A stretch of 64,000 nt of DNA. It comes from Devosia sp. MC521 (GTDB taxonomy: Bacteria; Pseudomonadota; Alphaproteobacteria; Rhizobiales; Devosiaceae). The position numbers and the translations under genes are program-made. The stretch spans positions 2,882,001 to 2,946,000 of the forward strand of contig NZ_CP059902.1 of NCBI RefSeq assembly GCF_014127105.1, read 5' to 3'. Numbering within the stretch: the first letter of the stretch is position 1; each line of letters opens with the position of its first letter. Below the pieces are notes generated by a model. That model did no database searches. It was given only the letters and a program-made list of their open reading frames with translations, and was not told the origin of the DNA. Shown in pieces: positions 16,529 through 26,509 of the stretch.

Positions 16529-17947
16529 TTAGCCGGGGTCCTGCCTGTTCCAGATCGAATGATCGATCTTGCCATCGAGCTCAGGATAATCCGAGGCCTG
16601 GAAGGTTGGCACCTTCCCCGCTTTACGCTGATCGACATAGTCCTTGGTCAGTTTCGCAACAGTACCGGAGAGCAGAACAATGGCGATCAAATTGATGGTC
16701 GCCATCAGCCCCATGGATGCGTCGGCCGCATTAAAGACCGTCGCCACGGTTTCAACAGAGCCCCAGATCACCATGCCCATAGCGGCCAAGCGCAGAACTG
16801 TAAGCGCAGGAAAATTGCCCAGCTTGAGGAAGGTCATGGCATTTTCGGCATAGGTGTAATTGCCGATGATGGAGGTGAAGGCGAAAAAGAAGATCGCAAT
16901 GGCGATAAAGGCATTGCCGAACCCGCCGATGTGAACAGTCATGGCGGCCTGGGTCAGCGGTGTGCCAGTCAAATCGCTGCCCGGAACCATAACCCCGGAA
17001 AGCAGAATAAGCAGCGCAGTTGCAGTACACACCAGAATGGTATCGATGAATACGCCCAGCGCCTGCACGAAGCCCTGCGATGAAGGGTGGTGCGGGTCAG
17101 GCGTTGCAACGGCGGCGATATTGGGCGCAGAGCCCATGCCGGCCTCGTTGGAAAAAAGACCACGCTTCACACCGTTGAGCATCGCGCCCGCGATCCCGCC
17201 ACCAGCAGCTTCAAGACCGAACGCGCTGCGGACAATGAGGCCGAGCATGTCGGGCACCTCGGTGATGTGCATGGCCACGACCCAAAGCGCGACCAGAAGA
17301 TAGATACCGGCCATGATCGGCACGACCACTTGCGACACATAAGCGACGCCGCGAATACCGCCGAAAATCACGATGCCGGTTAGCACAGCCAGAGAAATGC
17401 CGACCCAGAGCTTATCGAAGCCGAATGCGCCCGCGGCCGCATCAGCAATTGAGTTGGCTTGAACGGCATTAAAGACCAGACCAAAGGCGAGGATCAGGCA
17501 GACCGAAAACAGAGCACCGGCCCACGGAGCTTTGAGGCCACGCGCGATATAAAACGCGGGCCCACCGCGATAATCGCCGTTCTGGTTTTTGATTTTATAG
17601 AGCTGGGCGAGCGTCGATTCAGAATAGGCCGTGGCCATGCCGAGGAGCGCAACCACCCACATCCAAAAGATAGCGCCGGGACCGCCAAGATAAAGAGCCA
17701 CCGCGACACCGGCGAGGTTCCCCGTGCCAACACGGGATGCCAGTGAGGTGCAGAGGGCCTGAAAGGGTGTGATCCCGGCTTTGTCGTTGGCCTTTGAACC
17801 GACAACCGCTCGAAACATCTCACCGAAATGGACAAACTGCACGAACCGCAACCGGATCGTGAAGAATAACCCAACGGCAATTAGGCCATAAACGAGGACA
17901 TAGCCCCAGAATATGTCGTTCAGAAAATTGATGATGGGATCAAGCAT
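16529..17947 (-). CDS. Sodium:alanine/glycine symporter, AGCS family
   Basis: This is a 472-residue inner-membrane carrier with about ten or eleven membrane helices. Family landmarks include GTGNLAGVAVALYLGGPGAIFWMW (only partly quoted: GTGNLAGVAVALYLGG) near residues 70-85 and the motif GLFSNEAGMGSAPNIAA, which is characteristic of the AGCS family. It imports alanine or glycine with sodium. The ATG at 17947 follows purine-rich GGGGAAATGGGGAT; a longer frame to 18022 adds an unlikely Cys/Arg-rich start. An inverted repeat at 18013-18038 lies between it and ymdB upstream. Confidence 0.93.
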   Translation of the reverse strand: MLDPIINFLNDIFWGYVLVYGLIAVGLFFTIRLRFVQFVHFGEMFRAVVGSKANDKAGITPFQALCTSLASRVGTGNLAGVAVALYLGGPGAIFWMWVVALLGMATAYSESTLAQLYKIKNQNGDYRGGPAFYIARGLKAPWAGALFSVCLILAFGLVFNAVQANSIADAAAGAFGFDKLWVGISLAVLTGIVIFGGIRGVAYVSQVVVPIMAGIYLLVALWVVAMHITEVPDMLGLIVRSAFGLEAAGGGIAGAMLNGVKRGLFSNEAGMGSAPNIAAVATPDPHHPSSQGFVQALGVFIDTILVCTATALLILLSGVMVPGSDLTGTPLTQAAMTVHIGGFGNAFIAIAIFFFAFTSIIGNYTYAENAMTFLKLGNFPALTVLRLAAMGMVIWGSVETVATVFNAADASMGLMATINLIAIVLLSGTVAKLTKDYVDQRKAGKVPTFQASDYPELDGKIDHSIWNRQDPG

Positions 17948-18012
17948 ATCCCCATTTCCCCCGTTAACGAGCCGCTGGTTAAAGCCGACACAATCATCGA
18001 GGTAACGAGAAC

Positions 18013-18038
18013 AGCGACTCACGGTTCCGTGAGTCGCT
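18013..18038. repeat. Perfect 12-base inverted repeat between ymdB and the symporter gene
   Basis: AGCGACTCACGG and CCGTGAGTCGCT are exact complements separated by TT. It lies just after the stop of the ymdB-like gene, so it may end that transcript, but the T tract is weak on both sides. It could also bind a regulator of the symporter. Confidence 0.6.
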
Positions 18039-18049
18039 TATGCTAGTCT

Positions 18050-18871
18050 TTATGCAGGGAAGTCCGGCAATGCCTGAGCCAGTACGCCGCCAACCCGCAA
18101 AGGTGCAACGTAACGCGCCAGACCCGTCAGTGGGTCAGTCTCAACGGCGACGCCGCAGAGCGTGGCTTCACCATCTGCCGGAACAAATCGGCCAGTCGGT
18201 ATGCCACTGAGGAACCGGTTCAACGGCTCCTCATAATCACTGCCGATAACAGAGTCGAAATCTCCGCACATGCCAGCGTCGGCCATCAGCGCCGTGCCGC
18301 CACGCAAAATGCGGTGGTCGGAGGTGGGGATATGGGTATGTGTGCCAACCACGAGGGTAGCACGACCATCCAAGAAATAGCCCATCGCCTGGATTTCCGA
18401 CGTGGCCTCAGTGTGGAAGTCGACCAGAATAGCGTCGGCGACATGCCCGAGTGGCGCTTGCGCGATCGCCGCTTCAACAGCGCGGAATGGGTCATCGATC
18501 GGGGGCATAAATACGCGGCCGAGCGCATTGACCACCAAGACGCGATGCCCATTGCGGCCTTCGACCATCATTGCGCCGCGGCCCGGCGTGCCAGAGACAT
18601 AATTGATCGGGCGCACCAAATTGGGTTCACGCTCGATATAAGAAAGCGCTTCACGCTGATCGAAAGCATGGTCGCCAAGCGTGACAATGTCCGCGCCCGC
18701 GTCACGCAATGCGTTGTAATGGCCCTCAGTGAGACCGCGCCCATGGCTGGCGTTCTCGCCGTTGATGACGACGAAATCGAATTTGTATTCTTGGATCAAG
18801 CCCGGCAGGCGTTCGGTTATGGCATCACGTCCGGCCTTACCCATCACGTCGCCAAGAAAAAGCAGTCTCAT
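18050..18871 (-). CDS. YmdB-type metallophosphoesterase (TIGR00282 family)
   Basis: This is a 273-residue member of the YmdB/TIGR00282 family, calcineurin-like phosphoesterases that hydrolyse 2',3'-cyclic nucleotides and affect biofilm or RNA turnover in Bacillus. Metal-binding motifs are seen: GDVMGKAGRDA (about 7-17), INGENASHGRG (about 36-46), LGDHAFDQ (about 66-73), VDFHTEATSE and GTHTHIPTSDHRI. Its ATG overlaps the 5-FCL stop as ATGA, and the two genes form one operon downstream of zapA and the 6S RNA. Confidence 0.92.
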   Translation of the reverse strand: MRLLFLGDVMGKAGRDAITERLPGLIQEYKFDFVVINGENASHGRGLTEGHYNALRDAGADIVTLGDHAFDQREALSYIEREPNLVRPINYVSGTPGRGAMMVEGRNGHRVLVVNALGRVFMPPIDDPFRAVEAAIAQAPLGHVADAILVDFHTEATSEIQAMGYFLDGRATLVVGTHTHIPTSDHRILRGGTALMADAGMCGDFDSVIGSDYEEPLNRFLSGIPTGRFVPADGEATLCGVAVETDPLTGLARYVAPLRVGGVLAQALPDFPA

Positions 18872-19455
18872 AAAGTGTCTCCGAACATGCGCAGGCCAGT
18901 CTCTGTAATGACGGCATCTAGCGGCACGTCGTGGTCCAAGCGAGGTATCTCATCGAGCTCTTGAACGGCGTAGGCCAATCCAATGAGCCGTGGCTTTTTA
19001 GGTAGGGACGCAAGCGTCCGGTCGTAATACCCACCGCCATATCCCAGACGCGTGCCTGTTTTGTCAAAGGCAACGAGCGGCAGCAATAGGACATCGGGTA
19101 TCGCCCGTGGCGCAGTGCTCGGGGGCCCGAAGGTACCAAAACCGGCTTTTTCCAATGGAACATCAGGCTCCCAGAGCCTTAGATCGAGCGGCTGACCGGA
19201 TGCCGCCACCACCGGCAAGATGACTTTTCCGCCCCGTTCTTTCAGCGCATTCAAGATCGGCAGGCAATCGAGCTCATCGCGCAGTGTCCAATACCCAGCG
19301 ACAGTATCGGCGTCAGACATCAGCGATGATTGGAAAAAATGGGAGGCGACGGCCAAAGCGGCATCACGTCGATAGTCGGCACTCAGCGCCGCGCGGGCAA
19401 GGTATGCTTCGTGCCGCAGGTCTGACTTGATCTCATCAACGCTCAGCTGCGCCAT
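18868..19455 (-). CDS. 5-formyltetrahydrofolate cyclo-ligase
   Basis: This 195-residue enzyme converts 5-formyl-THF to 5,10-methenyl-THF using ATP (YgfA/MTHFS family). The C-terminal motif GTRLGYGGGYYDRTLA is the folate/ATP site, and LPLVAFDKTG precedes it. The start is ATG 19455; a TTG just upstream is less likely. The 6S RNA gene lies directly upstream on the same strand, an order (zapA, 6S RNA, 5-FCL) conserved across Proteobacteria, and the enzyme may be expressed from the same transcript by processing. Confidence 0.93.
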   Translation of the reverse strand: MAQLSVDEIKSDLRHEAYLARAALSADYRRDAALAVASHFFQSSLMSDADTVAGYWTLRDELDCLPILNALKERGGKVILPVVAASGQPLDLRLWEPDVPLEKAGFGTFGPPSTAPRAIPDVLLLPLVAFDKTGTRLGYGGGYYDRTLASLPKKPRLIGLAYAVQELDEIPRLDHDVPLDAVITETGLRMFGDTL

Positions 19456-19465
19456 CAAACCTCAG

Positions 19466-19634
19466 ATATTTGTGCCGCCCAGGCCGTGGGAATTGCGATC
19501 CCGGGAACCTACTTACGTAGGTGGGCGCCGTATGTCCAAGCCCACGGGCCTGGTCAGGGACAGCTCCCTTAGGATCGATTAAGGCCCCGGGGATTCTGTG
19601 TCCTCACGCGCCGGGCAGCGCTTACACATATAGG
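19466..19634 (-). ncRNA. ssrS: 6S RNA (SsrS), regulator of RNA polymerase
   Basis: 6S RNA mimics an open promoter and binds the housekeeping holoenzyme. The call rests on position between zapA and the 5-FCL gene and on structure. Read on the minus strand, the 5' ATATGTGT...GCTGCCC can pair with the 3' GGGCGGC ACAAATAT as the closing stem. CCAGGCCCGTGGG pairs with CCCACGGCCTGG inside, and a short stem CACCTAC/GTAGGT occupies the 3' half, like CACCTTGAACC in E. coli 6S RNA. The 3' part GGGCGGCA...CTGAGG also resembles the E. coli end GGCGGCATCTCGGAGA. Ends are approximate to about 10 bases. Confidence 0.75.
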
Positions 19635-19688
19635 CGCTTCCGGCACCGCTGCAAAGGCCACCATCGCGCTTTCAACGAGGTTGATCGC

Positions 19689-20063
19689 TCAATTCGCAAC
19701 TGGCGCAGTTTGCTCGAGAACGCTGGCGATGCTCTCGATCGTCCGTGAGGCTTCATCGAGCTTCTGGGTAAACTTACGCTCGGTCTGCTCAAGCTCTTCG
19801 GCAATGCCTTGCCCGGCCTCGGTCAAAAGCGCCACTTGCTCTTCAAGAGCGGCGATGCGTTTTTCCGCTTCCGTCAATTCATCCATGACGGCAATGCCTG
19901 CCATGACCGTTAGACGGGTATCCCCGATTTCGCCGACGGCACCCTTGAGCGCTTCAACCTCAGCGTCAAAACGCTCGGCAAGGCGCATCAAATGCCCCTG
20001 TTGACCTGCTTCACAAGCCATACGGTACTTGCGGCCATTAATTTCAACATTGACCTCGGGCAC
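19689..20063 (-). CDS. zapA: Cell division protein ZapA
   Basis: ZapA stabilises FtsZ filaments at the division ring. The 124-residue protein starts MPEVNVEINGRKYRMACEAG, the beta-strand head domain, followed by a long coiled coil (about 60-115, with DELTEAEKRIAALEEQV). The start is GTG at 20063 directly after the TGA of the upstream DUF4164 gene, with GGAGAG as ribosome site. The order DUF4164-zapA-6S RNA-5-FCL is typical of Hyphomicrobiales. Confidence 0.93.
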   Translation of the reverse strand: MPEVNVEINGRKYRMACEAGQQGHLMRLAERFDAEVEALKGAVGEIGDTRLTVMAGIAVMDELTEAEKRIAALEEQVALLTEAGQGIAEELEQTERKFTQKLDEASRTIESIASVLEQTAPVAN

Positions 20064-20354
20064 TCAACTCTCCGTTTTTTGGAGCACGGACCGCACGGTT
20101 TCCATGGCTTCGACGAGACGACGCGACACTTCGTGTGCACCGTCATCCAGACGCTTCGCCTTTGCTGCCGTTTTATCGAGCTCAGTGGCAAGCCGCGCGC
20201 GTTCATGCACGAGCCTTTGCGTGTCCACTTCCATGCGCTGACGTCTCTGGATACGCCCATTAAGGTCGCGCAGACTGGTTTCCAGTCTTTCTATTGCCCG
20301 GTTGAAACGGGCGTCGGCTGCTTGCAGCCCTTCTTGAAGTTCCGTCTCACTCAT
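20064..20354 (-). CDS. DUF4164-type coiled-coil protein
   Basis: This is a 96-residue, highly charged protein that is predicted to be almost entirely helical coiled coil (LQAADARFNRAIERLETSL and later RLVHERARLATELDKTA). It fits DUF4164, small proteins that sit next to zapA in Hyphomicrobiales. The ATG at 20354 opens the frame, and its TGA is immediately followed by the zapA GTG. A role in cell division alongside ZapA is inferred from this coupling only. Confidence 0.8.
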   Translation of the reverse strand: MSETELQEGLQAADARFNRAIERLETSLRDLNGRIQRRQRMEVDTQRLVHERARLATELDKTAAKAKRLDDGAHEVSRRLVEAMETVRSVLQKTES

Positions 20355-20488
20355 TGCCGGTACTGCCCTTTAGGCGCATCGTTTCGAGCACATAAACTTG
20401 GCCCACCCTACCCGGCATTGCAACCGAGTCGCCATCCATACCCCCTTATTTTGCAAGAAGAGGCGAACGTATTGCCCTAATGCCGACA

Positions 20489-20516
20489 TTGACAGCCTAA
20501 GGGAACCTGTTATGGC
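20489..20516 (+). promoter_or_regulatory. Possible housekeeping promoter of the tkt operon
   Basis: TTGACA (20489-20494), 16 bases, TATGGC (20511-20516). The -35 is exact and the -10 weak. It lies about 75 bases before the tkt ATG in the 238-base divergent gap to the DUF4164 gene. Confidence 0.35.
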
Positions 20517-20592
20517 TCAAAACCGCCTTGGGAGGGTGACATTTGCGCGCCCACTCCCACGTTTTCAGCCTTTTGAAAGAGCGGTCCGCCCC

Positions 20593-22569
20593 ATGACGAA
20601 CACAGCCCAGCAGAACGAATTGGCCAATGCCATCCGGTCTCTCTCCATGGATGCCGTCGAGAAAGCTAATTCTGGTCACCCAGGCCTTCCCATGGGCTGC
20701 GCGGATATCGCAACCGTGCTGTTCACAAAAATCATGAAGTTCGACGCTGCGGCGCCCCACTGGGCAGATCGCGATCGCTTCATTCTTTCGGCCGGTCACG
20801 GCTCGATGCTGCTCTACTCTTCGCTCTACCTTCTGGGCTATGAAGACATGACCATCGACCAGGTCAAGAACTTCCGCCAGATCGGCGCCAAGACCGCCGG
20901 TCACCCAGAATACGGTCACGCTACCGGCATCGAAACCACCACTGGCCCACTCGGCGCTGGTATCGGCAATTCGGTTGGTTTCGCTGTTGCAGAAGCCAAG
21001 CTCGCGGCCGAATTCGGCTCCGACCTTGTCAACCACTACACCTATGTTCTTGCTGGTGACGGCTGCCTCATGGAAGGCATCTCCCAAGAAGCAATTTCCC
21101 TTGCTGGCCACCTCAAGCTCAACAAGCTGATCGTCATCTGGGACAATAACAGCATCACCATCGATGGCGCAGTGTCCAACGCTTGCTCCACCGATCAAAT
21201 CGCGCGTTTCCAGGCTTCGGGCTGGAACACCATCGAAATCGACGGCCACGACCAGGCAGCTATTGAAGCGGCTCTGCTCGAAGCGAAGAAGTCGACCGAT
21301 AAGCCAACCATGATCGCTGCCAAGACCGTCATCGGTCGCGGCGCGCCAAAGAAGGCGGGCACCGAAAAGGTTCACGGCGCTCCACTTGGCGCTGAAGAAC
21401 TCGCTGGCGCAAAGGCCGCACTCAGCATCGACTACCCAGCCTTTGAAATCCCTGCTCATATCCTCGACACGTGGCGCGCCGCTGGCCAGCGCGGTGCAAA
21501 TATCCGTGGCGATTGGGAAGCGACCCTTGCCGCCTCCGCGCACAAGGCCGAGTTCACCCGCCGTATGTCGGGCAAGCTCCCAACCGGTCTGGACGCAGCC
21601 TTCGCCGCCTACAAGCAGAAGCTCGCTGAAGACAAGCCAAAGGTCGCCAGCCGCAAGGCTTCGCAGATGGCTCTCGAAGTCGTCACCAAGAACGTGCCGG
21701 AAATTCTGGCGGGTTCGGCTGACTTGACCCACTCGAACCTCACCAATACCCCGGACACCGTGCCGTTCCAGGCGAACAACCGCTCTGGCAACTACATGAT
21801 GTACGGTATCCGCGAGCACGAAATGGGTGCAGCCATGAACGGCGTTACCCTTCATGGCGGCCTGATCCCATACGGCGGCACCTTCATGGTGTTCACCGAC
21901 TATGCCCGCCCAGCGATCCGCCTCGCTGCGCTGATGGAAATCCGTTCGATCTACGTCATGACCCACGACTCGATCGGTCTTGGCGAAGACGGCCCAACGC
22001 ACCAGCCAGTGGAGCACCTGACCGCTCTGCGCGCGATCCCGAACCTCTACGTTTTCCGTCCAGCTGACGCGATGGAAACTGCAGAATGCTGGGAAATCGC
22101 TCTGGCGTCGCAGAAGACGCCGTCCATCCTCGCGCTGTCGCGCCAGAACCTGCCGGCGCTGCGCACCGAATATTCGGTTGAGAACAAGTCGGCTAAGGGC
22201 GCATACACTATCCTCGGCGATGCCAATGCAGACGCTGTCATCTTCGCGACCGGCTCGGAAGTAGCCATCGCTGTAGAAGCGCAGAAGGAGCTGACCGCAC
22301 AGGGCATTTCCGCTCGCGTCGTCTCGGTTCCGTCCATGGAACTCTTCAACAAGCAGTCTGATGCCTACAAGGCTGAAGTGATCGGTTCGGCTAAGGCACG
22401 CGTTGCTGTGGAAGCTGGCATTGAAATGAGCTGGAACAAGCTCCTTGGCGACAAGGGCCGCTTTGTTGGCATGAGCTCGTTCGGTGCTTCTGGCCCAATC
22501 GATGCGCTCTATGCCCACTTTGGCATTACGCCGAAGGCCGTTGTTGAAGCCGTCACCGCGCAGTTGTAA
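20593..22569 (+). CDS. tkt: Transketolase
   Basis: Transketolase moves two-carbon units between sugar phosphates in the pentose phosphate pathway, using thiamine diphosphate. The 658-residue protein has the N-terminal [13 protein letters not shown], the ThDP/Mg motif [13 protein letters not shown] followed by [10 protein letters not shown], and the C-terminal halves with [13 protein letters not shown] and [17 protein letters not shown] chose ATG 20593 because family members begin close to the segment [20 protein letters not shown]; the frame is open further upstream to 20398 but without similarity. It leads a set of carbon genes, with gap 47 bases downstream. Confidence 0.96.
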   Translation: MTNTAQQNELANAIRSLSMDAVEKANSGHPGLPMGCADIATVLFTKIMKFDAAAPHWADRDRFILSAGHGSMLLYSSLYLLGYEDMTIDQVKNFRQIGAKTAGHPEYGHATGIETTTGPLGAGIGNSVGFAVAEAKLAAEFGSDLVNHYTYVLAGDGCLMEGISQEAISLAGHLKLNKLIVIWDNNSITIDGAVSNACSTDQIARFQASGWNTIEIDGHDQAAIEAALLEAKKSTDKPTMIAAKTVIGRGAPKKAGTEKVHGAPLGAEELAGAKAALSIDYPAFEIPAHILDTWRAAGQRGANIRGDWEATLAASAHKAEFTRRMSGKLPTGLDAAFAAYKQKLAEDKPKVASRKASQMALEVVTKNVPEILAGSADLTHSNLTNTPDTVPFQANNRSGNYMMYGIREHEMGAAMNGVTLHGGLIPYGGTFMVFTDYARPAIRLAALMEIRSIYVMTHDSIGLGEDGPTHQPVEHLTALRAIPNLYVFRPADAMETAECWEIALASQKTPSILALSRQNLPALRTEYSVENKSAKGAYTILGDANADAVIFATGSEVAIAVEAQKELTAQGISARVVSVPSMELFNKQSDAYKAEVIGSAKARVAVEAGIEMSWNKLLGDKGRFVGMSSFGASGPIDALYAHFGITPKAVVEAVTAQL

Positions 22570-22616
22570 CAGATCGGGACCTCCCTCCCAATCTTCCTTC
22601 TTTGGAGTTTAAAACT

Positions 22617-23624
22617 ATGGCAGTTCGCGTCGCCATCAATGGCTTTGGTCGTATTGGCCGTAACGTTTTGCGCGCTATCATCGAGTCGGGCCGTACCGAC
22701 ATCGAAGTCGTAGCGATCAATGACTTGGGCCCTGTAGAAACCAATGCTCACCTGCTGCGCTTTGACAGCGTGCACGGTCGCTTCCCTCATGAAGTGAAGG
22801 TGGATGGCGACACCATCGACGTTGGTCGTGGCCCAATCAAGGTCACCGCAGAGCGCGATCCAGCGAACCTGCCGCACGCCGCAATGGGCGTCGACATCGC
22901 TCTTGAGTGCACCGGTATCTTTACCTCGAAGGAAAAGGCATCGGCTCACCTCAAGGCCGGCGCGAAGAAGGTGATCATCTCGGCTCCGGGCGACGGCGCT
23001 GACAAGACCATCGTTTACGGCATTAACCACGCCAGCCTGACCAAGGATGACGTGGTGATCTCGAACGCATCGTGCACCACCAACTGCCTAGCACCAGTCG
23101 CCTATGTGCTGCACAAGGAATTCGGCATCGAGAAGGGGATGATGACCACCATCCACTCCTACACCGGTGACCAGCCGACCCTCGACACCATGCACAAGGA
23201 TCTCTATCGCGGCCGCGCAGCTGCGCTCTCGCAGATCCCAACCTCGACCGGCGCTGCTAAGGCTATCGGTCTGGTTCTGCCAGAACTCGCTGGTAAGCTC
23301 GACGGTGTTTCGGTCCGTGTACCGACCCCGAACGTATCCTGCGTCGACTTCAAGTTCATCGCGTCGCGCAATGTAACCGCTGAAGAAATCAACGCTGCGA
23401 TCAAGAAGTACGCCGATGGCGAACTCAAGGGCGTTCTCGGCTACACCGAAGTTCCAAACGTCTCGATCGACTTCAACCACGATCCGCACTCCTCGACCAT
23501 GGCTCTGGATCAGACCAAGGTACTGGGCGGCAACTTCGTGTCGATCCTGTCCTGGTACGACAACGAGTGGGGCTTCTCCAACCGTATGTCCGACACCGCA
23601 GTGGCACTGGCAAAGACCCTCTAA
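22617..23624 (+). CDS. gap: Glyceraldehyde-3-phosphate dehydrogenase, type I
   Basis: GAPDH oxidises glyceraldehyde 3-phosphate in glycolysis or works in reverse in gluconeogenesis. The 335-residue protein has the Rossmann start [14 protein letters not shown], Asp36 in AINDLG (which favours NAD), and the active-site [10 protein letters not shown] with Cys153. The ATG at 22617 is 10 bases after GGAG. It follows tkt by 47 bases and ends at a terminator, so tkt-gap is an operon, with pgk and fba following further on under separate signals. Confidence 0.97.
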   Translation: MAVRVAINGFGRIGRNVLRAIIESGRTDIEVVAINDLGPVETNAHLLRFDSVHGRFPHEVKVDGDTIDVGRGPIKVTAERDPANLPHAAMGVDIALECTGIFTSKEKASAHLKAGAKKVIISAPGDGADKTIVYGINHASLTKDDVVISNASCTTNCLAPVAYVLHKEFGIEKGMMTTIHSYTGDQPTLDTMHKDLYRGRAAALSQIPTSTGAAKAIGLVLPELAGKLDGVSVRVPTPNVSCVDFKFIASRNVTAEEINAAIKKYADGELKGVLGYTEVPNVSIDFNHDPHSSTMALDQTKVLGGNFVSILSWYDNEWGFSNRMSDTAVALAKTL

Positions 23625-23646
23625 GGATCTTCCAGACAAACTGTTT

Positions 23647-23677
23647 AAGGGCGTCCCTCGGGGCGCCCTTTTTTTGT
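23647..23677 (+). terminator. Intrinsic terminator of tkt-gap
   Basis: AAGGGCG (23647-23653) pairs with CGCCCTT (23664-23670) around a 10-base loop that can pair further, followed by a run of T. Confidence 0.85.
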
Positions 23678-23740
23678 TTGAGCGCCACCGGGTGACAAAA
23701 TGAGAACCCCCGTGCCATCCTCACCCAGAGGGACAGGACG

Positions 23741-24274
23741 ATGACGCTCAATCGCACGATTGCTTGGAAAGGGCTTGAGCTTGATACGCTCGAACATGCC
23801 CACGTGATTTTCAACGGACGCGACACCCGCATTCGCGGTACGATTATTGGCCCCGACTTTGGCCTGTTTTATCGGCTCGACATTGACGGTGCAGCGCGTG
23901 TTCGTGCCGCAAAAATCGAACACACCAATGGCGGCGTGCTAGAGCTTTTCTCAGACGGCCTCGGCAATTGGAGCGACAATCGCGCCGAGCCCATCGCCGC
24001 GCTCAAAGGATGTCTCGATCTCGACATCTGGCCCACCCCGATGACCAATTCCCTTCCCCTCTGGCGGCTGGAGCCGGAGGTGGGCGTGGCTCAGCGCCTA
24101 GCCCTCGTCTATATTGACGCCACAGACCTCAGCTTTAGCCGTGTCGAGCAGATCTACACCAAGCTCTCCGACACAGCTGCGCGCTTTCAATCTGCCCAGA
24201 TCGACGTTGAAATCACCCTCGATGCAGATGGTTTGGTGGTGAACTATCCGGGCTTGTTCAAATCGATAGACTAG
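23741..24274 (+). CDS. Putative glycolipid-binding protein (COG3554 family)
   Basis: This is a 177-residue cytoplasmic-looking protein without signal peptide. The pattern [16 protein letters not shown] near the start, [15 protein letters not shown] in the middle and [19 protein letters not shown] match the putative glycolipid-binding family (COG3554/PF06475). Function is not established for this family. It lies between gap and pgk, after the gap terminator and 70 bases before pgk on the same strand, so it may be co-transcribed with pgk. Confidence 0.75.
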   Translation: MTLNRTIAWKGLELDTLEHAHVIFNGRDTRIRGTIIGPDFGLFYRLDIDGAARVRAAKIEHTNGGVLELFSDGLGNWSDNRAEPIAALKGCLDLDIWPTPMTNSLPLWRLEPEVGVAQRLALVYIDATDLSFSRVEQIYTKLSDTAARFQSAQIDVEITLDADGLVVNYPGLFKSID

Positions 24275-24344
24275 TGTGCATGTTTCGCCCTTCCGCCAAA
24301 CGTGCCACTCTGCTACCCAGCGGCCACACACTCGGAGCAGCACC

Positions 24345-25547
24345 ATGAGCGATAGTTTCAAGACCCTGGATGAACTCGATCTGACCGGCAAGCGCGTGCT
24401 GCTGCGAGGCGATCTCAACGTTCCGGTTGCAGACGGCAAGGTCACAGATGCGACCCGTATCGAACGTCTGGTCCCGACCATCCGCGAAATCGTCAAGCGC
24501 GATGGCAAGGCTATCATCCTCTCCCACTTCGGCCGTCCGAAGGGCAAGGTTGATCCTGAATTCTCGCTTGAGCAGGTCTGTGAAGCTGTTGCCAATGTCA
24601 CCAAGCTTCCAGTTGGCTTCATTGCTACCGATTGGATCGATGTGTCTGAAGCCGGTGCCGCGATCGACGACGCGCCGGAAGGCTGCGTCCTGATCCTGGA
24701 AAACACCCGCTTCCACCCAGGCGAAGAAGAAAACGACGTTGAACTGGCCGAACGCATGGCCAGCCTTGGCGATGTTTATGTCAATGACGCCTTCTCGGCT
24801 GCGCACCGCGCCCACGCCTCGACCGAAGCCCTAGCGCGCCTCCTGCCCGCTGCGGCCGGTCTTGCGATGCAGGCCGAGCTTGAAGCGCTTGAAGCCGGTC
24901 TCGGCAAGCCAAAGAAACCGGTCGTTGCCATTGTTGGCGGCGCTAAGGTGTCTTCCAAGATCGACCTGCTGGAAAACCTCGTTTCCAAGGTGGATGCCCT
25001 CGTTATCGGCGGCGGCATGGCCAACACCTTCCTTTACGCACAGGGTCTGGGCGTTGGTAAGTCGCTTTGCGAAAAGGACCTTGCCGATACCGCCCGTCGC
25101 ATCATGGAAAAGGCCGACAAGGCCAATTGCGCCATCATTCTGCCTATCGACGCCGTCGTCGCTTGGGAGTTCAAGGCAAACACGAAAACCATGCTGTATG
25201 GGGTCGATGCCATTGCTAACGACGGCATGATCCTCGACATCGGCCCGTCCTCGGTTGAGCGCATCAATGCAGCTATCGACGACGCCAAAACCGTCATCTG
25301 GAACGGCCCAGTGGGCGCGTTTGAAATCGAGCCCTTCGATACAGCAACAGTCGCTATCGCCAAACATGTCGCCAAGCGCACTCATGACGGCCACTTGGTC
25401 TCAGTTGGTGGTGGCGGTGACACGGTCTCCGCGCTTGCCCACGCTGGCGTCAAGGATCAGCTGACCTATGTCTCGACCGCTGGCGGCGCCTTCCTTGAAT
25501 GGATGGAAGGCAAGCCTTTGCCAGGCGTCGAAGCGCTCAAGAAGTAA
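24345..25547 (+). CDS. pgk: Phosphoglycerate kinase
   Basis: This 400-residue enzyme interconverts 1,3-bisphosphoglycerate and 3-phosphoglycerate with ATP. Motifs include [16 protein letters not shown] (about 19-34), LSHFGRPKG, the nucleotide-binding [18 protein letters not shown] and [14 protein letters not shown] near the C terminus. The ATG at 24345 has GGAG upstream; the frame is open to 24276 without family similarity. A strong terminator follows. Pgk continues the reaction series begun by gap, with an extra gene in between. Confidence 0.97.
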   Translation: MSDSFKTLDELDLTGKRVLLRGDLNVPVADGKVTDATRIERLVPTIREIVKRDGKAIILSHFGRPKGKVDPEFSLEQVCEAVANVTKLPVGFIATDWIDVSEAGAAIDDAPEGCVLILENTRFHPGEEENDVELAERMASLGDVYVNDAFSAAHRAHASTEALARLLPAAAGLAMQAELEALEAGLGKPKKPVVAIVGGAKVSSKIDLLENLVSKVDALVIGGGMANTFLYAQGLGVGKSLCEKDLADTARRIMEKADKANCAIILPIDAVVAWEFKANTKTMLYGVDAIANDGMILDIGPSSVERINAAIDDAKTVIWNGPVGAFEIEPFDTATVAIAKHVAKRTHDGHLVSVGGGGDTVSALAHAGVKDQLTYVSTAGGAFLEWMEGKPLPGVEALKK

Positions 25548-25555
25548 GAATTTAG

Positions 25556-25584
25556 GCCGGGATCACTCCCGGCCTTTTTCTTTT
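25556..25584 (+). terminator. Intrinsic terminator after pgk
   Basis: AGGCCGGGA (25556-25564) pairs with TCCCGGCCT (25569-25577) around TCAC, followed by TTTTTCTTTT. It lies just before the convergent aldo/keto reductase gene. Confidence 0.85.
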
Positions 25585-25589
25585 GATTG

Positions 25590-26420
25590 TTAGAACGTCA
25601 TCGTCGCCGGATCGAAGCCGATGCGCCCTCCAGCGTCGTCTAGGGCGTTGATGGCTGCCATCGCTTCGGCATCAAGCGCAAAGTCGAACACGGCAAAATT
25701 CTCAATAATGCGGCTCGCTGTCACCGATTTCGGGATGACATTGAGGCCGCTGTCCAAATGCCAGCGGATAATGATCTGCGCAGGGGTTTTGCCATACCGC
25801 TTGGCGATTTCCGCAATCACCGGATTATCAAGCTGCTGACCTTGTCCCAATGGACTCCAGCTCTGAGTAATGATGCCAAGCTTCTCGTGAAGAGCCCGCA
25901 GTTCACGCTGTTGGAACTTTGGGTGTAGCTCGATCTGGTTGATCACCGGCACGACGCCAGTGGCATCAATGATCTCGTTCAAAAAGCCAGTCGTAAAATT
26001 CGACACACCTATGGAGCGCGCCTTACCCGTCTTTTGGATATCGATGAGCGCCTTCCAGCTCTCAACATACTTGCCGCGAAAGGCTGACGGGGCATGGATA
26101 AGATAGAGGTCGACATAGTCGGTGCCCAGTCTGTCTAGGCTCGCATCGAGCGCGCGAAACGCACTGTCATAACCTTGGTCCTCATTCCAGAGCTTGGTGG
26201 TCAGAAAGATATCCTTTCGCTCCACCCCGCTTTGGCGCATGCCTTCACCAACGCCATTTTCATTGCCGTAGATGGCCGCCGTGTCGATATGACGGTATCC
26301 AGAGCGCAGAGCCGTGGCGACAGCATCCACAGCCACATCATCGGGGGTTTTCCACACGCCCAGTCCAATCTGGGGAATGGTGTAGCCGTCGTGGAAAGTC
26401 TGGGTCGGTGCAGTGGTCAT
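25590..26420 (-). CDS. Aldo/keto reductase (2,5-diketo-D-gluconate reductase type)
   Basis: This is a 276-residue NADPH-dependent aldo/keto reductase. The catalytic tetrad is visible: Asp46, Tyr51 (HIDTAAIYGNE), Lys76 (TTKLW) and His109 (YLIHAP). The late IPKSVTASRIIENFAVFDF is the cofactor-binding segment. The ATG at 26420 follows GAGGG; a longer frame to 26504 is unlikely. It runs against pgk and is divergent from fba, with which it shares a 180-base control region containing repeated GTCTAAT. Substrates of this group include keto-sugars and methylglyoxal; the actual one is unknown. Confidence 0.9.
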   Translation of the reverse strand: MTTAPTQTFHDGYTIPQIGLGVWKTPDDVAVDAVATALRSGYRHIDTAAIYGNENGVGEGMRQSGVERKDIFLTTKLWNEDQGYDSAFRALDASLDRLGTDYVDLYLIHAPSAFRGKYVESWKALIDIQKTGKARSIGVSNFTTGFLNEIIDATGVVPVINQIELHPKFQQRELRALHEKLGIITQSWSPLGQGQQLDNPVIAEIAKRYGKTPAQIIIRWHLDSGLNVIPKSVTASRIIENFAVFDFALDAEAMAAINALDDAGGRIGFDPATMTF

Positions 26421-26509
26421 TTGGATCCCTCGATGCGCGTCTTTCATCTCGACGAGAGATGTAGTGTTTTGCCACGCCATCGCAAGGCCAACGCTCACTA
26501 CCATACTAG

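Noticed and set aside
20497-22518. Very long open frame of 673 codons on the minus strand
   Set aside because: It lies wholly antisense to transketolase, has no recognisable family and reflects the codon bias of the real gene.
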